The notes: a model not told the origin generated them from the sequence alone. A stretch of DNA of 64,000 nt from Deltaproteobacteria bacterium (GCA_022843175.1 JALHOE010000022.1:1-64000), one strand, 5' to 3'. Counted from the stretch's first letter, positions 28,939 through 40,500 are shown. Numbers and translations: made by a program.

Positions 28939-30186
28939 CTACGAGGCTCGTGCCGCCCTCCGTATCAACGCGCGATAGATCGCGTCCCGCAGCGGCTTCT
29001 CCCGCGGATCGTTGATCAGGTGGTAGCCGAGCTTGTTCATCACGTACGCGTATCCGAGCCGAGCGTCCGGATCTGCGAACGCGAACGAGCCGCCTGCGCC
29101 GGGTGCGCCGAGCGCGCGCTCGCTCGAGCCGAAGTCGAGGTCGGGCCCCGGGCGGAGGAAGCCGAGGGAGAAGTGGCTCGGCACCCCGAGCACGACGTCG
29201 TCGGTGACACGGCCAACGGGCTCGGTGAGCCGCGCGAACGTCTCCTTGGTGATGCCGAGCTCGGCGCCGCCCTCGGCGAGCGCCGAGTAGGCCCTCGCCA
29301 TCCCGCGCGCGGTGCCGATTCCGCTGCCCGCGGGCAGCTCGACCTCGCGCGTCGCGCGGTCGTTGAACTTCTGCCCCGACGGGATCATCAACGACCTCCG
29401 CAGCATCGACCACGGCCAGAGGATCTTCTTGATCACGTCGGGCGGCGTGTTGCGCAGCGCCGCGAGCGCGCCCGCGGGCGAGAGCGGCACCTGCTTCGCG
29501 ATGCGCTCGTCGGGGATCTCGTGGGGGAGCACGATGTGGAAGTCGACGTTCAGTGGGACGGCGACCTCGTCGTGGAAGAACTGGGCGATCGTGCGGTGCG
29601 CGGGGTCGACCCGACGCATGATCTCCTGCATGTACATCCCGATCGTGATCGCGTGATACCCGTGGCGCGTCCCCGGCTCCCACGAGGGCTTCTGTCGCGC
29701 GAGCACGCGCGCGACGTCGTCGAGATCGCTCATCCGCGCGATCGGCAGGTCCTCGTCGAGCAACACCAGCCCGGCCTCGTGCGCGAGGATCTGCCGGACG
29801 GTGATCGACTGCTTTCCGTTCTGCGCGAACTCGGGCCAGTAGCGCGCGACGGGCGCCTCGTAGTCGAGCCACCCGCGGGCGTTGGCCATCGCGAGGGTCA
29901 TGGCCGAGAAGCCCTTGGTGCACGAGGCGACGTTGACCAGCGTGTCCTCGTTCCACGGCGCGTCGCGCTCGGGCGTGCGATGGCCGCCCCATAGGTCCAC
30001 GACCTTCTCGCCGCGGAAGTACGCCGCCACTGCCGCGCCGATCTCGCCGCGCTCGGTGAAGTTGCGCTCGAACTCGGCGCGGACCTCCTCGAACCCTGGC
30101 GCGACCGTGCCGCTGACCCGAGCGGGCGCAGCACCTGCGCGGGCGGAGCGCTTCCTTGCGTGGGTATCGATGGCTGTGCGTTGCAT
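28939..30186 (-). CDS. serine hydrolase / class C beta-lactamase-like protein
   Basis: MQRTAIDTH start; VNVASCTKGFSAMTLA (SxxK), PGTRHGYHAITIGMYMQEI, GAPGAGGSFAFADPDARLGYAYVMNKLG. Confidence 0.9.
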   Translation of the reverse strand: MQRTAIDTHARKRSARAGAAPARVSGTVAPGFEEVRAEFERNFTERGEIGAAVAAYFRGEKVVDLWGGHRTPERDAPWNEDTLVNVASCTKGFSAMTLAMANARGWLDYEAPVARYWPEFAQNGKQSITVRQILAHEAGLVLLDEDLPIARMSDLDDVARVLARQKPSWEPGTRHGYHAITIGMYMQEIMRRVDPAHRTIAQFFHDEVAVPLNVDFHIVLPHEIPDERIAKQVPLSPAGALAALRNTPPDVIKKILWPWSMLRRSLMIPSGQKFNDRATREVELPAGSGIGTARGMARAYSALAEGGAELGITKETFARLTEPVGRVTDDVVLGVPSHFSLGFLRPGPDLDFGSSERALGAPGAGGSFAFADPDARLGYAYVMNKLGYHLINDPREKPLRDAIYRALIRRAARAS

Positions 30187-30330
30187 GGGCCCCTCCCGGT
30201 TTGGGTGCCGTCGAGGAGCACGCATCATGCGTGCCCGGGGCAGCTCAACGCTCGATTCGAAAGAGGGACGCGAGCCTGTCGATCCACGCCGGCCTCGTTC
30301 GTCGTCCAGGAGAACCCGCGCGCGAGGCCC

Positions 30331-30557
30331 ATGCAAACCACGACCGAGACTCAACACCGCCGAAGCACCGTGAAATCCTCGAACTGGGTCACCTCCAGAG
30401 ACGGCACCGCCATCGCCTTCGAGCGGCTCGGCAGCGGGCCCGCGCTCATCCTCGTGGATGGGGCGCTGTGCAGTCGCGCCTTCGGCCCCATGTCCAAGCT
30501 CGCTCGGCGTTCGTCGCGGGGCTCTCGTCGGGTGGGGCGCTCGCGCTCGTGAGTTGA
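30331..30557 (+). pseudogene. alpha/beta hydrolase remnant with internal deletion
   Basis: Frame 1 SRDGTAIAFERLGSGPALILVDGALCSRAFGPMSKLA then a different frame SAFVAGLSSGGALALVS*. Confidence 0.7.
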
Positions 30558-30573
30558 GCGCTCGACGAGGCGA

Positions 30574-31521
30574 TCAACGTCCGCTGCGCGCGAAGGCTCG
30601 ACTCACTGCGTCTCGGACGGTGGAGGCCAGCGACGCGAAGGGATCGCTGCCGCGGTCGACCCGCGCCGGTGAGCCTCGCTTCTTCGCCTTGCTCGGCTTG
30701 CTCGCCGTTGGCGTTTTGGCCGGGCGCGTCTTCGGCGCCGCGCGCACCACCGACTGCGGAGGCGGCGTCGGCTCGGCGTCGATGGCGATCCCGAAGATCG
30801 TCTCGAGCGAGTCGCCATCGAGGAGCTTCGCGCCGACCGGCGTCGAGGTGGCGTCGGCGACCGCCGCGGCGGCGGCCTGCGCTACGAGCGCGTGATGGTC
30901 GCGGCCGCGAAGCACGAAGAGGAGCTCCGGCCTCGTGTCGAGCCGTGCGCCGACGCCGTAGAGCGTCGCCGCGACGTGCTTGCACATCGAGGCGTAGTCG
31001 GGGCAGCTGCACGCGAAGCTGATCTCGCGCGGCGCGGGGAACATTCCGTTGGCGCGATCGGCGATCACGCGAAGGACCGAAGGGGGGAGAGCCCCCGAGA
31101 GCAACGCGTCGAGCGAGGTGACGTCGCCGCGGGACGCCTCGACGAGCGCGTTCCACCGCGAGACACCGAGCGGCTTGATCGCGATCGAGACCTCGTAGAG
31201 CGACGAGCCCTGCACCTTGGCGACTACGCGCCCCTCGGAGATGGCGAGGTGGAGCACCGCGCCGCTGCGCACGTAGCTTCGCCCGCGGGGGAGGCGGTTC
31301 GAGAAGTCGCAGTACGACTCGAGGTTCTTGCACCACGACTTGCCCCAGAAGGCGTGGGCGATCGCGCCCTTGAGGCTCGGCACCGGGTCGAGCTCCTCGC
31401 CGAGCGCGCGGAGCCGCTGCCCGGCTCGGGTCGCTCGCGCGCGTTGCTCGGCGGCGGTGGGCTGCGTGAAGAATCGGTCTCGAGCAGCAGCGGACCTACG
31501 ACGCGACCAGATCCAAATCAT
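30574..31521 (-). CDS. SWIM zinc finger protein
   Basis: ISFACSCPDYASMCKHVAATLYGVGARLD (CxC...CxH); overlaps the SNF2 stop (ATGA). Confidence 0.88.
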   Translation of the reverse strand: MIWIWSRRRSAAARDRFFTQPTAAEQRARATRAGQRLRALGEELDPVPSLKGAIAHAFWGKSWCKNLESYCDFSNRLPRGRSYVRSGAVLHLAISEGRVVAKVQGSSLYEVSIAIKPLGVSRWNALVEASRGDVTSLDALLSGALPPSVLRVIADRANGMFPAPREISFACSCPDYASMCKHVAATLYGVGARLDTRPELLFVLRGRDHHALVAQAAAAAVADATSTPVGAKLLDGDSLETIFGIAIDAEPTPPPQSVVRAAPKTRPAKTPTASKPSKAKKRGSPARVDRGSDPFASLASTVRDAVSRAFARSGR

Positions 31522-34160
31522 GTGGTCGCATCTTCCATGAGCGCCGATCCGATGTCGAGCGCGACGACCCGCATGAGCTCTTCGCGCGAGAGCGCCGCGA
31601 GGTCGAGCTCCTCTCCGCCGGCGAGCACCGCGTTCGCCGTCGAGCGCTTGTCGCGGAGCATCGCGTCGATGCGCTCCTCGATCGTGCCGCGGCACACCAT
31701 CTTGTGAACAAGCACGTTGCGCTTCTGCCCGATGCGATAGGCCCGGTCGGTCGCCTGGTCCTCGACGGCCGGGTTCCACCAGCGATCGAAATGAATCACG
31801 TGCGTTGCGGCGGTGAGGTTGAGACCGGCGCCGCCGGCCTTGAGCGAGAGGACGAAGAACGGCGCCCCGCCGTCTCGCTGGAACTCGTCGACGAGCGCCA
31901 TTCGCTTCTTCGGCGCCGTCTCTCCGTGGAGCGCCACGCCGGGCCGCCCGAAGACCGACGCGAGCTGAAGGGCGAGCGGCTCGACCATCGTCTTGAATTG
32001 CGAGAAGACCAGCACCTTCTCCTGCCGCGCGGCGATCTCCTCGCATAGCTCGGTGAGGCGGAGCATCTTGCCGCTCTTGCGGGCGCCGAAGTCCCCATCG
32101 CCGAGCCACTGCGACGGGTGGTTGCAGATCTGCTTGAGGCGCAGGAGATAGGAGAGGATGAGCCCGCGCCGCTCGAACGCCGACTTGCCCCGGGACTCGT
32201 CGAGCGCGCGCGCGAGCGACTGAACCGAGTCCTGATAGAGCGCGGCTTGGAGCTTGGTGAGGCCCGTCTCGACGCGCAGCTCGGTCTTGTCGGGGAGGTC
32301 GTCGACGATGCGCTTGTCGCTCTTCAACCGGCGGAGGAGGTAAGGCTGCAAGAGCGCGCGGAGCGGCGCGAAACCCCGCCGATCGCTCTCGAGCTTCTTC
32401 GCCAGCGTCGAAAATGCTTTCGCGCTCCCGAGCAGGCCCGGCGCGGCGAAATCGAAGATGGACCACAGGTCGCCGAGCCGGTTCTCGACCGGGGTCCCCG
32501 TGAGCGCGAAGCGCGCGCGGCTCTTCAGCTTCTTCGCCGCGCGCGTCTGTTGGGCGCTCGGGTTCTTGATGGCCTGCGCCTCGTCGAGCGTCACCGTGTG
32601 GAAGTCACACTCCGCGAGCCACTCCTCGCGGGGGAGCATCGCGTAGGTGACGATCGCCACGTCGTGATCGTCGAGGGCGCCGCGCTCGGTCCGTCCGTCG
32701 ATCGCGAGCACCCGCAGCGAGGGCGCGAAGCGGGCGAGCTCGCGCTGCCAGTTGCCGACGAGCGACGCGGGGACCACGAGCAGGTGCGGTCCGCGTTCGA
32801 GGAGGGTGAGCAGCGCGATGAGCTGCAGCGTCTTGCCGAGCCCCATGTCGTCGGCGAGACAGCCGCCGAGCCCGAGCGATGCGAGGAGGTACAGCCAGCG
32901 AACGCCGGATTGCTGGTAGCCCCGCAGCGTCGCGCGAACACGCGCAGCGGGCGCGACACCCATCGTCGGATCGCGCAAACGAGCGAGCACGTCGTCGAGC
33001 CATGGGCCCGCCGTGACCACGCTCCAGCCTGCGGCGCTGTCCTCGTCGATCGACGCGAGCGGACCCTCGGACGCTCCCGCGAGGAGACGCATCGCCTCCG
33101 CGAACGTCATCCCGCCCTTCTTCACCGCGCGCTCGGCGGTCTTCCAGTGCGCGAGCACCTCGTTCAAGCGGTCGCGATCGACCTCGATCCACTTGCCGCG
33201 GAGCATCACCAGCGTTGCCGACGCCGCGAGCAACGATGTGCGCTCTTCGTTGGTAAGCGGGGTGCCGTCGAGTGTCAGCACCGCGGAGACGTCGAGAATC
33301 GCGTCGGTGCCGAGCGTGGTCGCGGGCTTGCTCCCGATTGTCACCGATAGCTGCGGTCGCGCGGGGCGCGCCGGGTTCCACCAATTCGGAACCCGCACGA
33401 CGACGCCCGCGGCCTCGAGCGCGGGGAGCTCGCGAAGGAACTGATGCGCCTGCTCTGCGGTCCATGCGAGCGGGTGAAAGAGCGTCCGATCGGCGAGCAG
33501 TGTGCGCGCGAGCGGACTCTCCGCGGCGGCGCGACGCACCGGCCCGAGCAGCGCCTCGAGCACCGCGTGATCCCGGGCCGCGGCGTATTCACGGAGCGCC
33601 TCGCCCAGCGGGCGGTGCCGTACGCGCGCGGTCTCGCCGCTCTCGGCGGAGATGCCGGACGCATAGGTCGCGAGGAACGCGAAGGGATGCTCGGGGTCCC
33701 GCTTGTTCTCCGCGAGGTGGAAGCACACGCGCCCGACGACCGAGAGGTGTGGCGCCGTGCGCGCGAGGAACGCCTCCAGCGTCGTGCCGTGCGTGGCCGC
33801 GCGGAGCGCTCGTTCCGTGTGCTTGACGAGCGCGAGGAGCGCGTCGCCGCTCGCGTACTCCGCGCCGGGCATCGGCGGCACGCGCGCCGACAACGCGTCG
33901 ATCGCCGCGCAGTCGTGAACGAGCGGATCGCCGCGATCCCACGCCGCGGGATGCGCCCGCGCGACGTCGACGACGACGCGGCCGACTGCGCGCGCGAACG
34001 ACACCGACGGCTCGTGCACGTCGTCGGCGAGCAGCGCGAGGTTCACGAGCGCGGCGCCATCGTCGCCGCGTTCGAGGGGTTCGAGCGAGCGTCGGAGGGC
34101 GGCCGTACACGCCGTGTCGTCGTTGACGAGCAGGCGACCATGGGGCGAGAGCGCGAGCAC
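31518..34160 (-). CDS. SNF2-family DEAD/DEAH helicase
   Basis: LADDMGLGKTLQLIALL, TLDEAQAIKNP, ALTGTPVENRLGDLWSIFDF, SLKAGGAGLNLTAATHVIHFDRWWNPAVEDQATDRAYRIGQ. Confidence 0.95.
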   Translation of the reverse strand: MLALSPHGRLLVNDDTACTAALRRSLEPLERGDDGAALVNLALLADDVHEPSVSFARAVGRVVVDVARAHPAAWDRGDPLVHDCAAIDALSARVPPMPGAEYASGDALLALVKHTERALRAATHGTTLEAFLARTAPHLSVVGRVCFHLAENKRDPEHPFAFLATYASGISAESGETARVRHRPLGEALREYAAARDHAVLEALLGPVRRAAAESPLARTLLADRTLFHPLAWTAEQAHQFLRELPALEAAGVVVRVPNWWNPARPARPQLSVTIGSKPATTLGTDAILDVSAVLTLDGTPLTNEERTSLLAASATLVMLRGKWIEVDRDRLNEVLAHWKTAERAVKKGGMTFAEAMRLLAGASEGPLASIDEDSAAGWSVVTAGPWLDDVLARLRDPTMGVAPAARVRATLRGYQQSGVRWLYLLASLGLGGCLADDMGLGKTLQLIALLTLLERGPHLLVVPASLVGNWQRELARFAPSLRVLAIDGRTERGALDDHDVAIVTYAMLPREEWLAECDFHTVTLDEAQAIKNPSAQQTRAAKKLKSRARFALTGTPVENRLGDLWSIFDFAAPGLLGSAKAFSTLAKKLESDRRGFAPLRALLQPYLLRRLKSDKRIVDDLPDKTELRVETGLTKLQAALYQDSVQSLARALDESRGKSAFERRGLILSYLLRLKQICNHPSQWLGDGDFGARKSGKMLRLTELCEEIAARQEKVLVFSQFKTMVEPLALQLASVFGRPGVALHGETAPKKRMALVDEFQRDGGAPFFVLSLKAGGAGLNLTAATHVIHFDRWWNPAVEDQATDRAYRIGQKRNVLVHKMVCRGTIEERIDAMLRDKRSTANAVLAGGEELDLAALSREELMRVVALDIGSALMEDATT

Positions 34161-34344
34161 GAGCGGAGAGGCTCCGTACTGCGAGGTGCGCGCTGGCTCA
34201 AGAGACCTCCGTCAAGGAAGACGCGAGCCCACGCAATAAATGCGAGCGGTCGCTCGGTATTGTACGCGCGCCGCTGAATTTGCTGCGCAACGGCGATCGC
34301 GAAAGCGAGTGGAGCGGCGGGCGCGCGCGACCCATCTTCTCTTC

Positions 34345-34932
34345 ATGCCGCGCGTCGCCATCGCACTCGAAGTCCTCTTCCTCCTCCTCGCGTTCGGGGT
34401 CCGCAGCGCGCTCCACTACCGCCGCACGGGCAGCACCGGGTTTCGCGGGCTGTCCGGGGAGCCGCTCTCGGCGGAGTGGTGGGGCGGCGTCGCGTTCGCG
34501 CTCGCGCTGGTGTTCGCCGCGATCGCGCCGGTGCGCGCGGAGCCCGCGCCGTTCGAGCCGGCGCGGGTGGTGCTCTTCGTGGTCGGCCTCCTCGGCACCC
34601 TGCACGCGCAGCGCGCGATGGGGACGTCGTGGCGGATCGGCGTCGACGACCGCGAGCAGACGGCCCTCGTCGACCGCGGTCCGTTCCGCTGGGTGCGCAA
34701 CCCGATCTTCACGTGGATGGCCGTCGCGCTCGTGGGGCTCGTGGTGATGCTCCCGAACGCGTGGTCCCTGGCCGCGCTGCTCGCGATGGTCGTCGCGATC
34801 GAGCTGCAGGTCCGGCTCGTCGAGGAGCCCTACCTGCTGCGTACGCACGGCGCGCGCTACGCGCAGTACGCGGCGCGCACGGGCCGGTTTCTGCCGCTCG
34901 TCGGCCGGCTGCGTGGAACGCCGCTCCGTTAA
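34345..34932 (+). CDS. isoprenylcysteine carboxyl methyltransferase-like protein
   Basis: TALVDRGPFRWVRNPIFTWMAVALVGL...EPYLLRTHGARYAQYAARTGRFLP. Confidence 0.8.
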   Translation: MPRVAIALEVLFLLLAFGVRSALHYRRTGSTGFRGLSGEPLSAEWWGGVAFALALVFAAIAPVRAEPAPFEPARVVLFVVGLLGTLHAQRAMGTSWRIGVDDREQTALVDRGPFRWVRNPIFTWMAVALVGLVVMLPNAWSLAALLAMVVAIELQVRLVEEPYLLRTHGARYAQYAARTGRFLPLVGRLRGTPLR

Positions 34933-34949
34933 GATGGATTGGGGCTGGG

Positions 34950-35999
34950 TCAGCTCGGCAGCCCGAGCTCCCGCCAACGCACCATTCCGCCCGCCAGGTT
35001 CGCCGTGTCGGCGACGCCGGCCTTCTTGAGGATCAGCGCGCCCATCGCCGAGCGCTTGCCGGTCTGACAGACCACCACCACCGGTTTGTCGGTCTTCACC
35101 TCGGCGACGCGCGCGCGCAGCTCGTCGAGCGGGATGAGCTGCGCGCCCGCGAGGTGGCCGAGCTCGCCGTCGAACTCGGGGGCGCTGCGCACGTCGAGCA
35201 CGTAGACGGCGTCGCGGTGCTGCGCGACCCAATCGGGCGCGATCTCGGGGAAGCCGGCGTACGTGGTGACGACCGGACCCCACGACTGTCCATGCGCGAC
35301 CTCGCCCTCGGGTTGTCCGCCGCGCATGTTCGCCGGCAGCGCGACGGCGAGCTGCTTGGGGTGCGGGAGCGCGAGGTTCCGCATGTACCCGACGAAGTCC
35401 TCTTCGCGCGCGCCGCCGCCGATCCGCGGGTTGTGCGCGCGCTCCTCGCCGATGGTGCTCGAGGTGCGTCCCTCGTAGTCGTGGCCCGGGTAGACGATGC
35501 AGTCCTCGGGCAGGGTGAACAGCTGCTCGCGGATGGAGCGAAAGAGGAGCCCGGCGTTGCCCTGCTGGAAGTCGGTGCGACCTGCGCCGCGGACGAGCAG
35601 CGCGTCGCCGGTGAAGACCATGCTCTTGTCTGCCGTGACGAAGGAGAGGCAACCGGCGGTGTGTCCTGGCGTCGCGCGGACCTCGAGCGCGTGCGAGCCG
35701 AACGTCACCACGTCCCCGTGGCTGAGCGGCAGGTCGACGTTGGTGGCGCCGTACTCCTTCGAGAGCCCCTCCATGCTCCCGAGCTCCGCCTTCATCAGGT
35801 AGGCGCCGGTGACGTGGTCCGCATGGCAGTGCGTGTCGAGCGTGCAGAGCAGCTTGAGCCCGAGCTCGCGGATGAGCGCTGCGTCGCGCGCGTGCTGCTC
35901 GAACACCGGGTCGATGAGGACCGCCTCGCGCGTCTCTTCGTCGGCGAGGAGATAGGTGTACGTGCTGGACACCTGATCGAAGAGCTGTCGGAAGATCAT
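34950..35999 (-). CDS. MBL-fold hydrolase-rhodanese fusion (persulfide dioxygenase-like)
   Basis: TLDTHCHADHVTGA, ATPGHTAGCLSFV, FTGDALLVRGAGRTDFQQG; rhodanese VVVVCQTGKRSAMGA. Confidence 0.9.
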   Translation of the reverse strand: MIFRQLFDQVSSTYTYLLADEETREAVLIDPVFEQHARDAALIRELGLKLLCTLDTHCHADHVTGAYLMKAELGSMEGLSKEYGATNVDLPLSHGDVVTFGSHALEVRATPGHTAGCLSFVTADKSMVFTGDALLVRGAGRTDFQQGNAGLLFRSIREQLFTLPEDCIVYPGHDYEGRTSSTIGEERAHNPRIGGGAREEDFVGYMRNLALPHPKQLAVALPANMRGGQPEGEVAHGQSWGPVVTTYAGFPEIAPDWVAQHRDAVYVLDVRSAPEFDGELGHLAGAQLIPLDELRARVAEVKTDKPVVVVCQTGKRSAMGALILKKAGVADTANLAGGMVRWRELGLPS

Positions 36000-36018
36000 C
36001 GCTCCAGAGCCTAGCCGG

Positions 36019-36675
36019 TCAGTGCGTCGACAGCAGCTCCTCGGTCGGCGTGTCGATGTGCATGCGCTTCACGAGCAGCTCGCCGCTCTTGATCTTCGCC
36101 GCGATGACCGGCCGCGCGAGGAGCTCCTGCACCCGCTTCTCGCGCTCGTCGATCGCGGCCGCGAGCGCGGGGTAGAGCTTGCGCTTCTCCGGATCCTTCG
36201 CGATCTTCTCGGCCGCGCAGTCGGAGTGCGTGGTGAGCACGACGACCTTCACGCCGTTGGCCACGGCCAGCTCGAGCATCTCTTCCTCGTGGTCGCTCAT
36301 CACCGAGCCGGCGGTGCGCACCACGTAGTAGTACTTGCGCGTGTCACCCGCGAGCTCGATGGTGTCGACGCGCGAGTCCATGCACACCACGATCGCGACG
36401 AGCGGGTGCGGCGTGCTCCGCGGGAACTGCTTGCGCACCAGCGAGGCGAGGTGGTTCTGGGCGAGGAACTCCTTCCACACCTCCTCGGGCTTGAGGCCCT
36501 CGTGGTGGTGGAACTCGTAGTCGTGAATGCCGTCCTGCAAGCCGTAGCCGGCGTTCACCATCGCGCCGCCGAGCATGAACCGCGCGCGAGGGCTGATCGT
36601 GATCGTCCCGCCGATCACCACCGCGAGGGCGAGCAACGCGAGGAGGAACCCGGACTTAACCAGGCGACGAGACAT
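36019..36675 (-). CDS. beta-carbonic-anhydrase-like protein with N-terminal membrane anchor
   Basis: [31 protein letters not shown]...[15 protein letters not shown]. Confidence 0.75.
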   Translation of the reverse strand: MSRRLVKSGFLLALLALAVVIGGTITISPRARFMLGGAMVNAGYGLQDGIHDYEFHHHEGLKPEEVWKEFLAQNHLASLVRKQFPRSTPHPLVAIVVCMDSRVDTIELAGDTRKYYYVVRTAGSVMSDHEEEMLELAVANGVKVVVLTTHSDCAAEKIAKDPEKRKLYPALAAAIDEREKRVQELLARPVIAAKIKSGELLVKRMHIDTPTEELLSTH

Positions 36676-36797
36676 GGTGCGCTACAGCAGTGCAACGGCC
36701 GCACCACCCGAGATTTGTGGTGGATCAGCGACGGCGAACGCAGCCCGTGCGCGAACCGTTTGCGTCGGCTCTAGCCGGGGAAGTGCGGGGGAGAGGA

Positions 36798-37466
36798 TCA
36801 TGGGGCCTCGGCGCGGCGTCGTCGCCAGAACGACACGGCGCCGATCGTGATGACGACGGCGCCGATCGCGATCCACCCGGTTGGGGGCACCTTTCGCAGA
36901 GCGTCGACCGTGCGCTCGCCGAAGTAGCTCACGAGCAGGAGCGGCACGAGGTAGCCGACGAACGAGCCGCTCACGTGCGTCCAGAAGCGGACCCGCGACA
37001 CCCCGAAGAACGCGTGGAGCAGGGGCGGCATCCAGAAGATGAAGCGGAGGAGCACCACGGTGGTGAACCCGCGGTGCTCGAGGCGCTCCTCGTATTTGCG
37101 GAAGCGGGCGGGGATGATCCGCGAGACCCAATCGCGCGCGACGAAGCGCGCGAACGAGAAGCCGACCACGCTCGCCGCCATGGTGCCGGTCATCGAGAGC
37201 GCGAAGGCGATCGGCCACGGCCAGATCAACGGCGCCGCGAAGATGAACACGGTGCCCGGCACCCCGAACGGCTGGAGCAGGGCGTAGGCGCCGACGAACG
37301 CGAGGTAACCCCACGGACCGAGCTCGACCATCGTGCGCTGCAGGCGCGCGGGCTCGCCGAACTGGCGGAACACGCCGAGCTGCTGGGCGGCCAGGATCAT
37401 CGCCAGCACGGTGACGACCGCGGCGATGCGAGCGATCCGAAGCGCGCGCGGCGAGAGCGGGGTCAA
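36798..37466 (-). CDS. TVP38/TMEM64 family (VTT/SNARE-associated domain) membrane protein
   Basis: FGVPGTVFIFAAPLIWPWPIAFALSMTGTMAASVVGFSFARFVARDWV...RFIFWMPPLLHAFFGVSRV; TTG start at 37466. Confidence 0.8.
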   Translation of the reverse strand: MTPLSPRALRIARIAAVVTVLAMILAAQQLGVFRQFGEPARLQRTMVELGPWGYLAFVGAYALLQPFGVPGTVFIFAAPLIWPWPIAFALSMTGTMAASVVGFSFARFVARDWVSRIIPARFRKYEERLEHRGFTTVVLLRFIFWMPPLLHAFFGVSRVRFWTHVSGSFVGYLVPLLLVSYFGERTVDALRKVPPTGWIAIGAVVITIGAVSFWRRRRAEAP

Positions 37467-37500
37467 CCGCGGGGTCGTAGCACCGATTATGCTGCGCGCG

Positions 37501-40500
37501 ATGCAGTGGACGGCCGAGGACCTGCGCTGGCTCGCCGCGATCGCGGCCGAGGGGTCGCTGCCGCGCGTCGTGCTCACGCGGCTCGGCGCGCCTCCGTCGT
37601 TCGGCGAGGGCTTGCTCCTCCCCGGCGCCGAGCTGTCGGTCCCCCCCGAGCACGAGCAGCCGATCCTGCGCGCCGCCTCCGAGCAGGGGATCCTCACCGA
37701 GATCGCGGACGCGACGCGCGCGATTCTCGAGACGCGGTCGGTCGCCCATGTGGCGGTCGCGCTGCAGTGCGGCGATCTCTCCGAGTTCCTCCGGCAAGCG
37801 GCGCTCCGCCGGCTGCCGCGCGCCGCGCCCTATCCAACCGCGGCCGAGTGGCTCCGGGCCAGCGTGTGCGCGCCGTTCAACGCGGAGTGGCTGGAGCGGA
37901 CGTGGGGCACCCGCGCCGACGAGATCGCGACGCGCGTGCTCCGCGAAGCGCTCGACGGCGCGCACCCGTGCGACGGGCCGTACGCGTGGCTCCGCGATCG
38001 CCGCGACGCCATCGCCGACGACGAGCTCGAGCAGGTGCTCGCCGAGCACGCGTTCCTCCGCGGCGAGCTCGTGCTCCTCGACGAGCTCGCGCGCACCCGT
38101 CAGGGCTATCGCGCGGCGGCGCGCTACCTCGACGGCGATCTGGTCTCGGCCAACAAGCTCCTCGACCGCACGATCGGTCGCGGCAAGCGCGACGTGATCG
38201 ACGCCTACGGCACGGTGGCGCCGCTGCTCGCGCTCCTGCTCGTCGCGCGCGGCGACGAGGCCTCGATCGCCAACGCCAAGCGGCTGCTCGCCACCGGCGC
38301 GAGCGACGGCGAACGGGGCGCGGCGCGCGCGTTCAAGGCGCTCCTTCGCTACCTCGCGCAGCCGGGCAGCGAGCACCGGCGGATCGACGTGCACCAGCTC
38401 GATCCCGGCGCCGGCGTATGGGAGCTCTTGCTCACCGCGTTCAACGTGGAGCTGCACCTCGAGCAGCCGTGGGTGCGGGCGAGCTTCGCGCAGCACCTCG
38501 CGAGCCGGGCGCTCGCGTGGGGCGCCGCGGGGTACTCGTGGCTCGGCAAGCAGGGGCTGCTCCTCGCCGACGCGCTCGACGGCGCGTACTGCGCGAGGGC
38601 CGGCGTCGACGCGGAGATGCTCCGTTGTCGCCCGCGCGAGCTCCGGGTGTGGGATCTGATCTCGCCCAAGCCCGACTGGCGCAAGACGCTCGAGGCGCTC
38701 GCGCGCGTGTCGGAGGCGGTGTTCGAGCAGGGCGAGCTCACCCGCCGCGTCGCGTGGTACCTCGACATGTCCGACGGGAGCTTCGCGCGCCCCGCGCTGC
38801 AGGAGCACCGCGACGGGCAGGGGTTCTCGCAGGGCCAGCGCTGCTCGATCGGCGAGCTCTACGCGCTGCGCCACGAGCTGCCCGGGGAGGACCAGCGCGT
38901 GCTCGAGTGCACCCGCGAGGCGCGCGACGGGCGCCGCGAGCTCACGCCCGAGGCGCACGAGATGCTGATCGGTCACCCGCGCGTGTTCAACGGCGCGCGG
39001 GGAAACCAGCCGGTCGAGGTCGCCCGCGGGAGCTGCCGCATCGAGACCGAGGACGAGGACGGCCACATCCGGGTGGTGGTCGAGCCGGCGGGCGCCACGC
39101 TCGGCGTCAACGTGATCCCCGAGAGCGAGACGCGGCTCGTCGTGTATCGGGTCAACGCGATCATGCAGCGGGTGATCGAAGCGCTCCCGCACGGCGTGCG
39201 CATCCCGCGCGCGCACGAGCCGGAGATTCATCGCATCCTCGGGCGGCTGTCGGAGAGCGTCGAGGTGCGGAGCGCGGAGCTCGCCGCCGTGCGCGCCGTC
39301 GATCCCGACGGCACCCCGTGCGTGAGGATCGCGCCGCGGGCCGGCGCGTGGATGGTGCAGGTCGGCGTCCGTCCGTTCGCGAGCGAGGGGCGGTTCTTCG
39401 TCGCGGGGCTCGGCCGCGCGGGCATCGTCCTCGAGCGCGACGGCGAGCGCCTCCGCTGCGTGCGCGACCTCGCCGGCGAGCGCGCGCGCGCCGACGCGCT
39501 GATCGCCGAGTGCCCGTCGCTGAACGGGGACACGAGAGATCGCGACGACGCGTTCTTCCTCGACGAGGCCGGGGTGCTCGCGCTCCTCTCCGAGCTCCGC
39601 GTCGCGACGTCCGCGCACACCGTCGAGTGGCCGGAGACGCCGCTCCGCCTCGCCGGCTCCGTCTCGAGCAAGTCGCTTCACGCGCGGCTCCGCAGCGACA
39701 AGGGCTGGTACCTCGCGACGGGCGGCGTGCGTCTGAAGGATCTCGGCGAGATCGCCCTCGAGCAGCTGGTGCGCGCGCCCACCGTTGGCAACGGCCGCTT
39801 CGTTCGCCTGCCCAACGGCGATTACCTCGAGATCGAGGAGCGCGTGCGCGCGGTGCTGGCCGCGCTCCGGAGCACGGGCACGCGCCTCCGCCCGGCCGCG
39901 CTGTCCGCGCTCCGTGAGCTGTCGGAGCTCGCAGATCCCGACGCGGCCGCGTTCCTCGAGCGCGCCGACGCCCTCGCGGCGAAGCACTATCCGATCCCCG
40001 CCGCGTTGAACGCCGAGCTGCGGCCGTATCAGGTCGTCGGCTTTCAGTGGCTGGCGCGGCTCGCCGAGCTGGGGGTCGGCGCGTGCCTCGCCGACGACAT
40101 GGGCCTCGGCAAGACGCTGCAGCTGACCGCGCTGCTCCTCGCGCGCGCCGAGGAGGGCCCCGCGCTCGTCGTGGCGCCGACCTCGGTGTGCGGCAACTGG
40201 GCGCGCGAGCTGGCGCGGTTCGCGCCGTCGCTGAAGGTCGTCGAATACGACCGCGCGCGCTCGCTCGATGCGCTCGCCAAGGGGCACGTGCTGATCTGCA
40301 GCTACGCCCTCTTGCAGCAGAACGAGCTCCCGATCGACTTCGCCACCGCCATCCTCGACGAGGCGCAGTTCATCAAGAACGCCGAGTCCCTCCGCGCGCG
40401 CGCCGCGTTTCGCATCTCGGCGAGGGTGCGCGTCGTGTCGACGGGCACGCCGGTCGAGAACCACTACGGCGATCTGTGGAGCCTCTTCGAGTTCATCAAC

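Noticed and set aside
36690-40464. Very long ORFs in other frames (1075 aa + and 1260 aa -) over the SNF2 gene
   Set aside because: Low-complexity Arg/Ala/Glu-rich translations typical of shadow frames in high-GC DNA; the SNF2 frame has all conserved motifs
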